Assembly: GCA_016710275.1 (NCBI GenBank)
Contig: JADJXS010000001.1
Coordinates: forward strand, 124,001 to 188,000
Direction of reading: 5' to 3'
DNA from: Phycisphaerales bacterium
Lineage (GTDB): Bacteria; Planctomycetota; Phycisphaerae; UBA1845; Fen-1342
DNA: 64,000 nt
Below, in pieces: positions 45,731 to 54,309 of the stretch. A program made the position numbers and the translations under genes. How positions within the stretch are numbered: position 1 is the first letter of the stretch; every line of letters starts with the position of its first letter. Below the pieces are notes generated by a model. It saw only the letters and a program-made list of their open reading frames with translations. It did not search any database and was not told the origin of the DNA.

Positions 45731-48535
45731 ATGGCATCAAAGAAAGCCGCCTCTGATCCCATTGCGCAGTGGACCGAACTGGACCTGACCGCCGCCGCCG
45801 AGCGCGGCGAACTGCCCCCGGCATTCGAACTCGACGACGGCGTGTCGATGATCGCCGAAGTGCTGGCCGCCGGTCGCTGTCCGCTCCTCTCGGGTGAATC
45901 GGGCGTTGGAAAGACCGCGGCGGTCCACGAGTTTGTGCGGCGCAGCATCCGCACCGACGCGGCCTATCCGCTCAACGGCCGGCGGGTCGTTCAGTTGTCC
46001 ATCCAGCGACGCGCATCATCGCTGCGAAATCCCTACGAACAACTGCGACCCGACCTGCAGGCGGTGCTGGAAGCCCTGGCCGGCACAGACGGCCGGGTCA
46101 TTCCATTCCTCCGCGACGCACATCTGGCGCACGCGTTCGGCGCCGCCTCACAGCTCTCCGCACTGGCGCGGCTCGGAGCACCGGGCATCGCGGAAGGGGT
46201 GCGGGATGACCTGCGCGCCATGTTCGAGGATGACCCAGGCCTCGAGGAGCGCTTCGTCACGATTCCGATCGAGCAGCCGTCGCTCGAGCGCGTCGCCAGG
46301 ATTCTCTCGATGTGGGCCGCCGGGCAGGCCGCCGGGCAGGGACCGCGCTTCGATCCGGGAGCGATCGACGCCGCCATTCAGCTCTGTCACCGCTTCCTCG
46401 TCCGCGGCAGACTGCCGCGAACCGCGCTGGAGCTGCTCGGGCAGATCGGCGCGCTGTCCACGGGCCGCCGCGCCATCCGCCAGTCCGACGTGATCGAACG
46501 CTTCTGCACCATGCACCGCACACCCCGCGTGCTGGTGGACCCCGCCGAACCGCTGGACATGGCCGCCCTCGAAGCCCGCTTCGCGGCCCAGGCGCTCGGC
46601 CAGCCGGAGGCGGTGCGGGCAGTGGTGCACACCATCTGCGTCATCAAGGCGGGCATGACCGACCCACGGCGTCCGCTGGCGGCGTTCCTGTTCGTCGGTC
46701 CGACCGGCGTCGGCAAGACGCACATCGCGCAGATGCTGGCCGAGTTTCTGTTCGGCAGTCGGGACCGCCTGATCCGCCTCAACATGTCGGATTACGCCGA
46801 CCCAAGCGCCACGGAAACGCTGCTCGGCGATCCGAACGGTTACACGCCCTCGCAGAAGCGCGGACTGCTCGCAACTCGAATCCGCGGGCACGGGCTGGGC
46901 GTCCTCCTGCTCGACGAGTTCGAAAAGGCCCACCGCAAGGTGCACGACGCGGTCCTGCAACTGGTGGACGAAGGTGCCTTCGTCAATGCCGAGGGGCACT
47001 CCTTCAGTTGCCGCTCGATGGTCATCATCGCCACCTCCAACGCCGGAGCCGAGATTTTCCGCGGCGAGGGATTCGGCTTCGCATCCGCCGTGCAGGATCG
47101 CGAGCGTCGCGCCGAGCTGGAGCGCCGGCTGGAGGGACACTTCCGCCTCGAGCTGCTCAATCGCTTCGACCAGGTGGTGCACTTCCTGCCGCTGTCGCGC
47201 GAGGACATCCGCCAGATCGCGCGCCGCGAGTTGGAGCTGTTGGAGCACCGTTCCGGGCTGCGCAGCGCCGGCTATGCGCTCGACGTCGATGAGTCCGTGC
47301 TCGACTGGCTCGCCGTCCACGGATACGAGCCGGATTTCGGGGCGCGCTTCCTGCGGCGCACCATGGAGCGGCACGTTACCACGCCCCTGGCGGACGTGAT
47401 CGCCCGCCGCCGCCCGCCGCACGGCGCGCGGCTGCTCCTGACCGCGCGCGCCGACGGCATCGTTGCGCGGGTCGTCGAGCCGTCGGCTCCGGCCGGCGCA
47501 CCCGCGGCGGGTGCGGCGAGCGCGGCTTCCCCCACCGGCCGCGTCGTGACTCGCCCCGCGGACCGAGTGGAATTGCGCCGCCGGCTGCTGGCCCTCGCCG
47601 AACCGCGCCTGTCCGCGCTGCACGAGAAGTCTGTGCGTCACGATGCGCTGCTGACCCGAATGAACGAACCGGGTTTCTGGGATCGAGCCGACCAGCGCCG
47701 CGAGCTGTTGGACGAGTTCCGCAGGCTCGACGTGGCCATTCAGGTCGAACGCCGCCTGGCCCGCGCCATAGAGCACTTGGCAGACCTCTCCGAGGCGGAG
47801 TGCGCCGACCCGCATCTGGCAGCGGAAGCCGACGAACTTCTCGCCCGCGCCGGCGACAGCCTGTCCGACTGGGAACGCCGAGTCGCGGACGAGGGGCCGG
47901 CAGCGCTGTGGGTGTTCGTGGCGGGAACCGATGCACTGCGCGTGCCGTCGCGCTGGATCGCCGACCTCGCACAGATGGAGCTGGCCTGGGCGCGGCGCTG
48001 CGGGCTGTTCGCGGCCGTCGTCGCCTACGGCCCTTCCGATGAACAGATCGGGCGGGTGGTCATTCAGGTCGAAGGGCCGGGGGCGGCACAGGCCATGGAG
48101 ATGGAGGCCGGCTTGCATCGCCTGGTGCGGCGGCAGGATGCGGACCAGCGCGCCGCCATTCGACTATTGCCCATCAGTGAGTCCGGCTCAGCGCACGCGG
48201 CCGACGTCGGGGAGCTGCGCCCGCGTGCCGGGCGGTTCGACCTGTCGATCAAGTATCGCGGCCGGCTCTCGCTTCCGGAGCGCGGCCTGACGCTTGACCT
48301 GCTGGCTCCGCGGCGCGAGACGCTGGCACACCTGCTTGCGGACCTCGCCGCCGCACCGACCGAAGTCGGCGCTTCGGGCGAGACTGCACGGCTCTACGAC
48401 GAACGCGACGGCGTGGTCCGGGATCCGCGGACCAAGGCGGCCGACCCGCGTCTCAAGGAGGTGCTCCGCGGCCGGCTGGAGCGCTTCGCGGAACGCTGGG
48501 CGGCCCGCAGCGAAGCTGAGCCGGCCGGCACATGA
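45731..48535 (+). CDS. ClpA/ClpB-type AAA+ ATPase fused to a release-factor-2-like domain
   Basis: 934 residues from the ATG at 45731. Domain D1: Walker A SGESGVGKTA (near 55), but the Walker B position reads VIPFLRDAHL, with Ala for the catalytic Glu; the arm and D1 lid follow (LEERFVTIPIEQPS). D2: Walker A GPTGVGKTH (near 325), Walker B LLLDEFEKA, SNAGAE and the lid with LLNRFDQVVHF, as in ClpB/ClpA. After a Pro/Ala linker, residues about 610-930 align in my reading with RF2: EPGFWDRADQRRELL (PCRF start), AGLHRLVRR (RF2 has TGVHRLVRK), and RLYDERDGVVRDPRTK (RF2 C-terminal motif). The GGQ peptide-release region is missing. It may handle stalled ribosomes or nascent chains; this is inference. 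Confidence 0.82.
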   Translation: MASKKAASDPIAQWTELDLTAAAERGELPPAFELDDGVSMIAEVLAAGRCPLLSGESGVGKTAAVHEFVRRSIRTDAAYPLNGRRVVQLSIQRRASSLRNPYEQLRPDLQAVLEALAGTDGRVIPFLRDAHLAHAFGAASQLSALARLGAPGIAEGVRDDLRAMFEDDPGLEERFVTIPIEQPSLERVARILSMWAAGQAAGQGPRFDPGAIDAAIQLCHRFLVRGRLPRTALELLGQIGALSTGRRAIRQSDVIERFCTMHRTPRVLVDPAEPLDMAALEARFAAQALGQPEAVRAVVHTICVIKAGMTDPRRPLAAFLFVGPTGVGKTHIAQMLAEFLFGSRDRLIRLNMSDYADPSATETLLGDPNGYTPSQKRGLLATRIRGHGLGVLLLDEFEKAHRKVHDAVLQLVDEGAFVNAEGHSFSCRSMVIIATSNAGAEIFRGEGFGFASAVQDRERRAELERRLEGHFRLELLNRFDQVVHFLPLSREDIRQIARRELELLEHRSGLRSAGYALDVDESVLDWLAVHGYEPDFGARFLRRTMERHVTTPLADVIARRRPPHGARLLLTARADGIVARVVEPSAPAGAPAAGAASAASPTGRVVTRPADRVELRRRLLALAEPRLSALHEKSVRHDALLTRMNEPGFWDRADQRRELLDEFRRLDVAIQVERRLARAIEHLADLSEAECADPHLAAEADELLARAGDSLSDWERRVADEGPAALWVFVAGTDALRVPSRWIADLAQMELAWARRCGLFAAVVAYGPSDEQIGRVVIQVEGPGAAQAMEMEAGLHRLVRRQDADQRAAIRLLPISESGSAHAADVGELRPRAGRFDLSIKYRGRLSLPERGLTLDLLAPRRETLAHLLADLAAAPTEVGASGETARLYDERDGVVRDPRTKAADPRLKEVLRGRLERFAERWAARSEAEPAGT

Positions 48536-48772
48536 CGGCTCCGGCGGCTAACCGCTGAAATCCCGGCGCTGGGACGCATTGTCGACGCACGTCATTCTTG
48601 CCGGCCCATGGCAGCCCCATCGACTCGCGATCGCGAGGCCGGGGGGATGAAGTCACGCCAATTCGGCGTTCACGACACAACCCGGGCTGGATTCACCCTC
48701 GCGAAGCACTTCCGCAACCTCGGCCCGATCGAACGAGTAACAGCGCAAATGCTCAAGAGACGTCGCGACCTC

Positions 48773-50671
48773 TTACTCCCCCCCAATCATCCGCAGCTCC
48801 CGCTCCGCCGCCTCGCGCGTCGCCGGATGCCGCGCCGCCGCACGCAGCGCCTCGCGCGCCCCCGGCAGATCACCAGAGATCCGCAGCGCCATCCCCAGCC
48901 CCAGCCGCGCCGCCGGCGCTCGATACGCCGGATTCTCCTCGCCGATCGCCACCGCCGCCCGGAAATGCTCCGCCGCCGTGACCCCGTCCGACCGCTCATG
49001 CAGCAGCAGCATCCCCAGATCCGTATGCAACAGATGCCGCGGCCGCGCCGTCGCCAGCCCCCGCTCATACGCTTCCGCCGCCTCCTCCACCCGCTTCATC
49101 GACCGCAGCGCCCGTCCCTGCAGCACCCACGCCGGCGCATAGTCCGGCCGCACCTCCGCCGCCCGCTGCGCATGCTCCAGCGCCGCCGCCGCATCCCCCG
49201 CCCGCAACCGGCGCAGAGCGGTGTTCCCGTGGCCGATGGCACTGTGCGCCCCGACCGCGAACGCGTGTGCCCAGAGCGTGTCCGAATCGCGCCACACGCG
49301 CACCTGTTGGCGGCAAAGCACGCCAAGAGCGAACAGAATCGCGCAACTCAGCACAATGCCCGCCCGCCGCGCACCTCTTGCCTCGCGCGGCCGCCACGCC
49401 GCCGCCAGCCCGCCGCCGATCACCAGCATCCAGCCGATGCAGCTCACATACGAGTATCGATCCGCCACCAGTTGCGGCCCGCTCTGCGCGAGTCCCAGCA
49501 CCGGCAGCAGCAGGATCACATACGCCGCCGCCGCCGCCCCGACCGCCGGAACGCGCCGCGCGACGAGCACCGTCAGCAACAGCCCGATCGGCACGGTGGC
49601 ATACGCCATCACGAAGCGCCCGTCGAGCGGGTTCAGCCGGTAGGGCAGCTCGTGCAGCACCGCCAGCCCGCTCGGCCAGATCGTCGAAGCGAGGTAGAAG
49701 TGCAGCCCGTACACCGCCTGCACCAGCCGCTCCAGCAGCCCCCATTGCTCCAGTGTGCGCATCGTGTCCGGTGCGGCCCGCTGCGCGGCGGCGGCCGTGA
49801 CGGCGGCCGCAACCCCCAGCAGCACAAACGGCAGCTTCTCCCGCAGGACGGCACGATGCGCCGATTTCCACCAATGGAGCGGATTCGGCGGCAATCGGCG
49901 CAAAGGGAAGACATCCAGCAGCAATGCCAGCAGGAAGAACGTCATCCCCCACGCCTTGGCCGTCAGCGACAGCGTCAGCAGCAGCACGGCCGGCACGAGC
50001 GCCCGCGGGGCGGCCAGCGGTGCGGACTTGCCCGCCACCGCCCGAACATATGCAATCGCGGCGCCGAGCAGCAGCGCGGTGCTCAGCACGTCGCGCCGCT
50101 CGGTGGCCCAGGCGACCGACTCCGCCCGCAGCGGGTGAATCGCGAACAACAGCGCGGCCACACCGGCGGCCGCCAGGTCCGATGGTCGCAGTCGCGCGAG
50201 CGACGCGCCTTGCGCGGCAACTCCGACGGCGGACGGCCCGGAGCGGTGCATCGGCGCAGGCCAGGCGAATCGAGCGGCAGCCGCGCCGGCGGATGGGTCG
50301 AGCGCGCGTAAGTGCGCCGGGGCCGCGGCCCGCGCTGCGGCGATCAGTCGCAGCCCCAGCAGATAGACCAGCACGCCGTTGAGCGCGTGCAGGGCGACGT
50401 TGCCGGCGTGATGGCTGTAGGCGCGCGTGCCGGATAGCTGGAAGTCGATGGCGTGCGAAATCCACGTCAGCGGCTGGTAGTGCCCATAGGCGAAGGTGCC
50501 GAAGAGGCTCAGCAGATGCCCGGGCGCCAGCGAGCGAATCAGCGGGTTGGAGAGAAACAGCTCCTCGTCGTCATAGTCGACGAAGTTGCCGCTAGTCGCC
50601 GCGGGCAAGAATACGGCGACCGTGACGGCGACGATGAGCAGCGGGACCAGCGGCCGGGCGACGCGAAGCAT
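48773..50671 (-). CDS. TMTC-like membrane glycosyltransferase with TPR repeats
   Basis: 632 residues. About ten membrane segments occupy residues 1-450. The first extracytoplasmic loop has FVDYDDEELFLSNPLI with paired acidic residues and HYQPLTWISHA, and loop HPLRAESVAWATERRDVLS near 185 is the hallmark of the TMTC/DUF1736 family of O-mannosyltransferase-like proteins. Residues about 475-630 are TPR repeats (AAAALEHAQRAAEVRPDYAPAW and following). Such proteins probably add sugars from a lipid carrier in the periplasm. The gene has TACAAT 8 nt before its ATG and no Shine-Dalgarno site. The 237-bp gap to the Clp-RF2 gene, which is convergent, shows no clear terminator but a short open stretch on the minus strand (48772-48655). 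Confidence 0.82.
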   Translation of the reverse strand: MLRVARPLVPLLIVAVTVAVFLPAATSGNFVDYDDEELFLSNPLIRSLAPGHLLSLFGTFAYGHYQPLTWISHAIDFQLSGTRAYSHHAGNVALHALNGVLVYLLGLRLIAAARAAAPAHLRALDPSAGAAAARFAWPAPMHRSGPSAVGVAAQGASLARLRPSDLAAAGVAALLFAIHPLRAESVAWATERRDVLSTALLLGAAIAYVRAVAGKSAPLAAPRALVPAVLLLTLSLTAKAWGMTFFLLALLLDVFPLRRLPPNPLHWWKSAHRAVLREKLPFVLLGVAAAVTAAAAQRAAPDTMRTLEQWGLLERLVQAVYGLHFYLASTIWPSGLAVLHELPYRLNPLDGRFVMAYATVPIGLLLTVLVARRVPAVGAAAAAYVILLLPVLGLAQSGPQLVADRYSYVSCIGWMLVIGGGLAAAWRPREARGARRAGIVLSCAILFALGVLCRQQVRVWRDSDTLWAHAFAVGAHSAIGHGNTALRRLRAGDAAAALEHAQRAAEVRPDYAPAWVLQGRALRSMKRVEEAAEAYERGLATARPRHLLHTDLGMLLLHERSDGVTAAEHFRAAVAIGEENPAYRAPAARLGLGMALRISGDLPGAREALRAAARHPATREAAERELRMIGGE

Positions 50672-50679
50672 CGGGGTCG

Positions 50680-50685
50680 ATTGTA
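50680..50685 (-). promoter_or_regulatory. Predicted -10 element of the TMTC-like gene
   Basis: TACAAT on the minus strand in the context GCTACAATCGACC, ending 8 nt before the ATG at 50671. No Shine-Dalgarno site and no clear -35. Confidence 0.45.
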
Positions 50686-50792
50686 GCCCGGCGGCAGTGC
50701 AGGGCGCGATTAAGCAGGGATGGAAGCCAGGTGCGATCTCGCGCGAGGATGTGATTGAACGAAGTCGTGCGTAAATGGGCGGTTGAGCGGGG

Positions 50793-50936
50793 GACTTGAT
50801 CGTGGAGGCGGCGGCGGGGACGGCGTTCGGCGCTTCGGCGAAGCATTTGGCGAGAACGTGTCATGGGCACCCGACACTGCCGGAGGTGCTGCGCGAGGAG
50901 GCGATGGCGGTGTACGGGCGGGCGATACATGCGTGA
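50793..50936 (+). pseudogene. lpd: Remnant of the lpd (dihydrolipoyl dehydrogenase) 3' end
   Basis: 47 codons and a stop that read as the C-terminal interface domain of dihydrolipoyl dehydrogenase: LIVEAAAGTAFGASAKHLA, the active-site HGHPTLPEVL with its His and Glu, and the final MAVYGRAIHA. Upstream, in-frame stops end the similarity at once, so the NAD and FAD parts are gone. It is a decayed fragment left by deletion or rearrangement at the edge of the accessory region. The fragment keeps good codon usage, which suggests the loss is fairly recent. Confidence 0.78.
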
Positions 50937-51008
50937 GGGCGGTGGCTGCTGAGGTGCGGGGTTCAGTAGCAGAAGGCTGTTGATGGGTGGGTGGGTACGA
51001 GGCGCGGT

Positions 51009-51182
51009 TCACGCGGCGATGTGCGCGGAGAAGCCGCTGTTGAACGCGGTCTGGCCGGTGGTGACCGGCGTCATGTCGGCCGCGACCAAGCCCAGCGCCG
51101 CGAGGTTGGCGTTGGCGTACGTGACGAAGTTCGTGACCCACGCCTGATAGTCGGCGTCGGGTCCGGGCAAATAGTCGGCCAT
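51009..51182 (-). pseudogene. N-terminal fragment of a planctomycete-type hypothetical protein
   Basis: 57 codons from the ATG at 51182 to a TGA. The sequence (MADYLPGPDADYQAWVTNF, then TYANANLAALGLVAADM and FNSGFSAHIAA) is the beginning of a family of about 200-220 residues that I know from planctomycete genomes, which normally continues AHxxAQAAAEAARQ. Here it stops right after AHIAA. The matching second half of such a protein lies at 53496-54080 on the same strand, but upstream in the sense of transcription, so the two halves are permuted with the restriction-modification genes between them. A normal-looking upstream region is kept. Confidence 0.7.
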
Positions 51183-51348
51183 AAGAGAGGTACCTGCCTT
51201 TCGGATTCGCTGGCCCGCTCGCGTTTCGCGCCGCCCACGCCGGACGGGCGCGCCCCCGCTACCCGAGCCATCAACCGGCACGCGGGGGAAGCTGGGAGGG
51301 GCATCGGCTCAGACGAGCGACGACTTCAATTCAGCGGCGTATTTTGAT

Positions 51349-52476
51349 TCACTCGTCGGACTCGGCCGCCTGCCTCAGCGACAGAAATGCCTCTTTGAGC
51401 GGTTGGCGGACCGCGCTGTCCGGTTCGGCAAGCAAAAGGCGCTGATAAGCGTCGAGGAAGGGTATGCGGAGCCGATGGAAGAGGTGCAAGAAGTGACGGA
51501 CGAATCCGATACAGTCCAGAATTGCGATCTCGGTCCCGTTGGTTTGATCGTAGATTCCTGCGGCGTATTCGCGAACCTCGTTGTCCATTACGTCGGTCGT
51601 GATAAAGATGTAATTGTCGATGCGTGGATTGCACCCAACGATTTTCTGTAGGGCGAGGTCGATATCGTCGCGCGTGACCCGTTTTGACTTCATTTCGTAA
51701 ACCGTAACAACCCGCTCGTCGTTGATTAGGCAAACCTCTAGGTCGCCCATCGCGCCGCTTTGCTCATCTGCGGACAGGTGGCCCTTGAGAGGGCAGGCTT
51801 TCTCGCCCAAGCGTTCCGCTGCGCACTCATAGGCCGCAGCAACGATCAGCACCGGCAAGCGGCTGCTGTGTTTGCAGGCTAAATGCTGCTCCAGGAGCGA
51901 CACGATTCCCTCAGTGGGCAGCGGAAGCGCGTCGTCGCCGTGCTTGAGCGCTTCAACTAGGCCCTTCATTCTGGCCTGTTTGTCGTCGCGCACGCTGATA
52001 AGGATACGAACGGCGTCAGTCAGGACGTCTTCGGCGGATACGCGGCCCTCGCCGACGTCGTCCAGCAATTGGAGGGTGTCCTTGTAAACCTGCGGCGGAC
52101 GCCCGACAAGAACTGTCTTCGTGGTGAGCGTGCTATCCTGATTGCGGAGCGCCGGCGTCAGAAACGCAGTTGTGCTGTTGCAAGGCAATCGGTTCGCATT
52201 GATAAAGGCCGTCAGATAGCGCTCGTCGTAGGTCCGGCCGGAAAAAGAATCACTCCCGCCAATTTCCGTGTACGGCTTCCGTGGATCGACTTCTGGCCGG
52301 TGAAGCTTCGCGAGCGTGCATGACATGAGCAAGCGAACCCCGGCCCGATTGCCGAGACAGCGACATACGAAGTCGATACGTTCGAGCGTGCCCTTGTCGC
52401 GCACGGCTGGCTTGCTTCCGAGCTTCGTCGCTCTCGCAAGCACGCGCTCAAGGAGCTCCGCAGGCGTCGCCATCAT
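51349..52476 (-). CDS. SacI-family type II restriction endonuclease
   Basis: 375 residues from the ATG that overlaps the methyltransferase stop (ATGA); a GTG 12 nt further upstream is possible. It carries the conserved block RKPYTEIGGSDSFSGRTYDE followed by LPCNSTTAFLTPALRN that I associate with SacI-like nucleases. The likely PD-(D/E)xK site is GDLEVCL with YEMKSKRVT (near residues 245-270). It would cut unmethylated DNA at a short site. The partner is a D12-type adenine methyltransferase, whereas the original SacI methylase is a cytosine enzyme as far as I know, so the recognised site may differ from GAGCTC. Lower GC and weaker codon bias than the neighbours suggest horizontal transfer. Confidence 0.78.
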   Translation of the reverse strand: MMATPAELLERVLARATKLGSKPAVRDKGTLERIDFVCRCLGNRAGVRLLMSCTLAKLHRPEVDPRKPYTEIGGSDSFSGRTYDERYLTAFINANRLPCNSTTAFLTPALRNQDSTLTTKTVLVGRPPQVYKDTLQLLDDVGEGRVSAEDVLTDAVRILISVRDDKQARMKGLVEALKHGDDALPLPTEGIVSLLEQHLACKHSSRLPVLIVAAAYECAAERLGEKACPLKGHLSADEQSGAMGDLEVCLINDERVVTVYEMKSKRVTRDDIDLALQKIVGCNPRIDNYIFITTDVMDNEVREYAAGIYDQTNGTEIAILDCIGFVRHFLHLFHRLRIPFLDAYQRLLLAEPDSAVRQPLKEAFLSLRQAAESDE

Positions 52477-53450
52477 TGATCCCCCCACAATAACTCGCTG
52501 CCACGTCGCTTGTTAGGGTCGTAGTTGACCCACAATACCTCCGTCCGGACATCTTTGGTGGAGTGGTTCGTCTTGGCAGGCCCGACAATCTTCCGCCATC
52601 GCTCGGGCGGGTACAGTCGGTTGACCAACTCGCAATCGTAATTTGAAAAAGCGACCATGCCCTTGGCGCAATTCAGCACGCCAGCGAGTTCCGCGTGCTG
52701 CGCGTCCGTCATCTCGTACCCATACGCCTTCGAATCGCCGCGCGTCTCATGCACATAAGGCGGGTCACAGTAAAACAGGGTTTCCGGGGAATCGTACAGT
52801 CGTACCACGTCGGCAGCGGGTCGGTTCTCGATCTGAACGCGCAGCAAGCGTTCGCCAATTTCGGGCAACTGCTCGACACCACCAAGCCAGCGGCTCACAA
52901 CGCCGCTCATGCCGGCGCGGCTCGTGTCAATGCAGTTGGCCCATCGGCCGACGCTGGCCGTCTGAGCCAGACCGGTCCGCACCTGTCTGGCCCTGACGTA
53001 GAACCGGCGGGCGCGCTCCAGCGCGGACAATTTTCCGTTCAGTTCGCACGCAACCGCGAATTCTTCGCGGGAAAACGGCGTTAGCGCGATCGCCTTGGCG
53101 AGCTTTTCTTTCTGGTTGCGAAGGACGCGAAAGAAGTTGCAAACTTCCCCATCGAGGTCGTTGTACGTTTCGATTGGGGATGGTTCCCGGTTGAGGAGAA
53201 CGGCGGCGGAGCCTGCAAACGGCTCGCAGTAATGGCGGCATTTGGGAAGTAGCGGCAAAAGCCAGTCGAGATGCGAGAACTTGCCACCGTACCAGCCGAA
53301 CGCAATCAGCTTGCGGGACGACTGGAGTTTTGAAATAGGCGGCGGGGCGTTGCGTCGCCCGTTGCCGTTTGGAAGTGGCGTTCGGTCCTCGGCCGCCTTG
53401 CGTTGTCGCGCCATCGGCTTGTTCGCTCGTTGTTCGGTGTTGGAGACCAT
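52473..53450 (-). CDS. D12-class DNA adenine N6-methyltransferase
   Basis: 325 residues. Motif X and I are near the start of the domain: FGWYGGKFSHLDWLLP (near residue 52) and YCEPFAGSAAVLLNRE (near 74). Motif IV is LFYCDPPYVHET (near 225). This order is that of the Dam/D12 class alpha enzymes that methylate the N6 of adenine. The first 45 residues are basic and probably disordered. It is the protective partner of the overlapping nuclease gene. It has a good promoter (TTATCA, 17 nt, TACAAT) 8 nt before the ATG, so the message is probably leaderless, which would make the methylase come first after entry into a new host. Confidence 0.88.
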   Translation of the reverse strand: MVSNTEQRANKPMARQRKAAEDRTPLPNGNGRRNAPPPISKLQSSRKLIAFGWYGGKFSHLDWLLPLLPKCRHYCEPFAGSAAVLLNREPSPIETYNDLDGEVCNFFRVLRNQKEKLAKAIALTPFSREEFAVACELNGKLSALERARRFYVRARQVRTGLAQTASVGRWANCIDTSRAGMSGVVSRWLGGVEQLPEIGERLLRVQIENRPAADVVRLYDSPETLFYCDPPYVHETRGDSKAYGYEMTDAQHAELAGVLNCAKGMVAFSNYDCELVNRLYPPERWRKIVGPAKTNHSTKDVRTEVLWVNYDPNKRRGSELLWGDQ

Positions 53451-53458
53451 GTGAGCGG

Positions 53459-53487
53459 ATTGTATCGACCCTGAGCAAGCATGATAA
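53459..53487 (-). promoter_or_regulatory. Promoter of the restriction-modification operon
   Basis: Minus strand TTATCA (53487-53482), 17-nt spacer, TACAAT (53464-53459), then 8 nt to the ATG. This is the best sigma-70-like promoter in the window by eye. No Shine-Dalgarno site follows. Confidence 0.6.
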
Positions 53488-53495
53488 GTCCCGAT

Positions 53496-54080
53496 CTACG
53501 CCGCCACCGTCGCCGCCGCGACTTCGCTCCACGGCCCGGTTTCGCCGCGCGTGCTCAGCCAGCGCAGGGCGTAGTACGCCGTCTGGCCCGCCTCGGCCGT
53601 CGTGAAGTCGGTTTGCAGCGTGCCGTCGGTGCTCACGGCGAGGAAACGAAACGCCGGTGTGGGTTCGCCGTTTTCCTCTGAACTCGTTACTCTGAACTCG
53701 CTACTCGCTACTCCCGCGAAGCGGAGCAGCGGCGGCGGGTCGTGCGCGGCGGCCAGCGCCACCCACACCTCGGCCCCCAGCACGCCGTAGGGCTTGCGGC
53801 GGCGGGTCGGCGTGGATTCGTCCGAGAAGCGGAGCGTGTGCAGCAGCCTCCGCGACGTGTCCACCCGCACCAGCGGGCGCGTCACGGGCGGGACGCCCGT
53901 ACCACCCCTGGAAGAGCGGACCGTGATGCCAATATTGGCCCGGTCGGCGTCGGCCGTCGCGAAATAGGATTGCACGAACCGCGCGACGGGCCGCGCTTCG
54001 GCCTCCTGCGCACGCCGGGCCGCATCCTTGTTCTGGCGGGCCGCCTCGGCTGCGGCGGCGGCGCGAACGTGGGCCGGGAG
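53496..54080 (-). pseudogene. C-terminal fragment of the same planctomycete-type protein
   Basis: About 194 codons, open from 54080 (after an in-frame TGA) to the stop at 53496, with no proper start. It begins LPAHVRAAAAAEAARQNKD, which is where the fragment at 51009-51182 leaves off, and runs through TRPLVRVDTSRRLLHTL, PTRRRKPYGVLGAEVWV and YYALRWLSTRGETGPWS, a fibronectin-like C-terminal part. Two repeat insertions disturb it: a GGTGVPPV-coding hairpin (53884-53900) and a SSEFRVTSSE-coding tandem repeat (53676-53713). It lies directly upstream of the methyltransferase promoter. Confidence 0.68.
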
Positions 54081-54309
54081 TCAGGATCTTCCGTTAGTGC
54101 AGCCACGTAAATGCCCGGATATGAAACGCCTTACGCTGAGCCTGCTGTTACCCGCTCGCTCGACTTGAGAGAGCGATCTGCGCCGCACCTGAAGGGCGTT
54201 GCAAACGAAATCCGTTGAATCGGATTATCGAGTGTTCGCACCCTGCGAAGGGGGGCAGGCAGCGCGTTCAGCCGCCACTCCGCATCCCCCGTGCCGGCGC
54301 ACTCCCCCC

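Noticed and set aside
48655..48772. Short minus-strand open stretch between the TMTC-like and Clp-RF2 genes as a gene
   Set aside because: About 39 codons directly after a stop, no start codon with a ribosome-binding site and no family recognised; it could be a remnant but I cannot support it.
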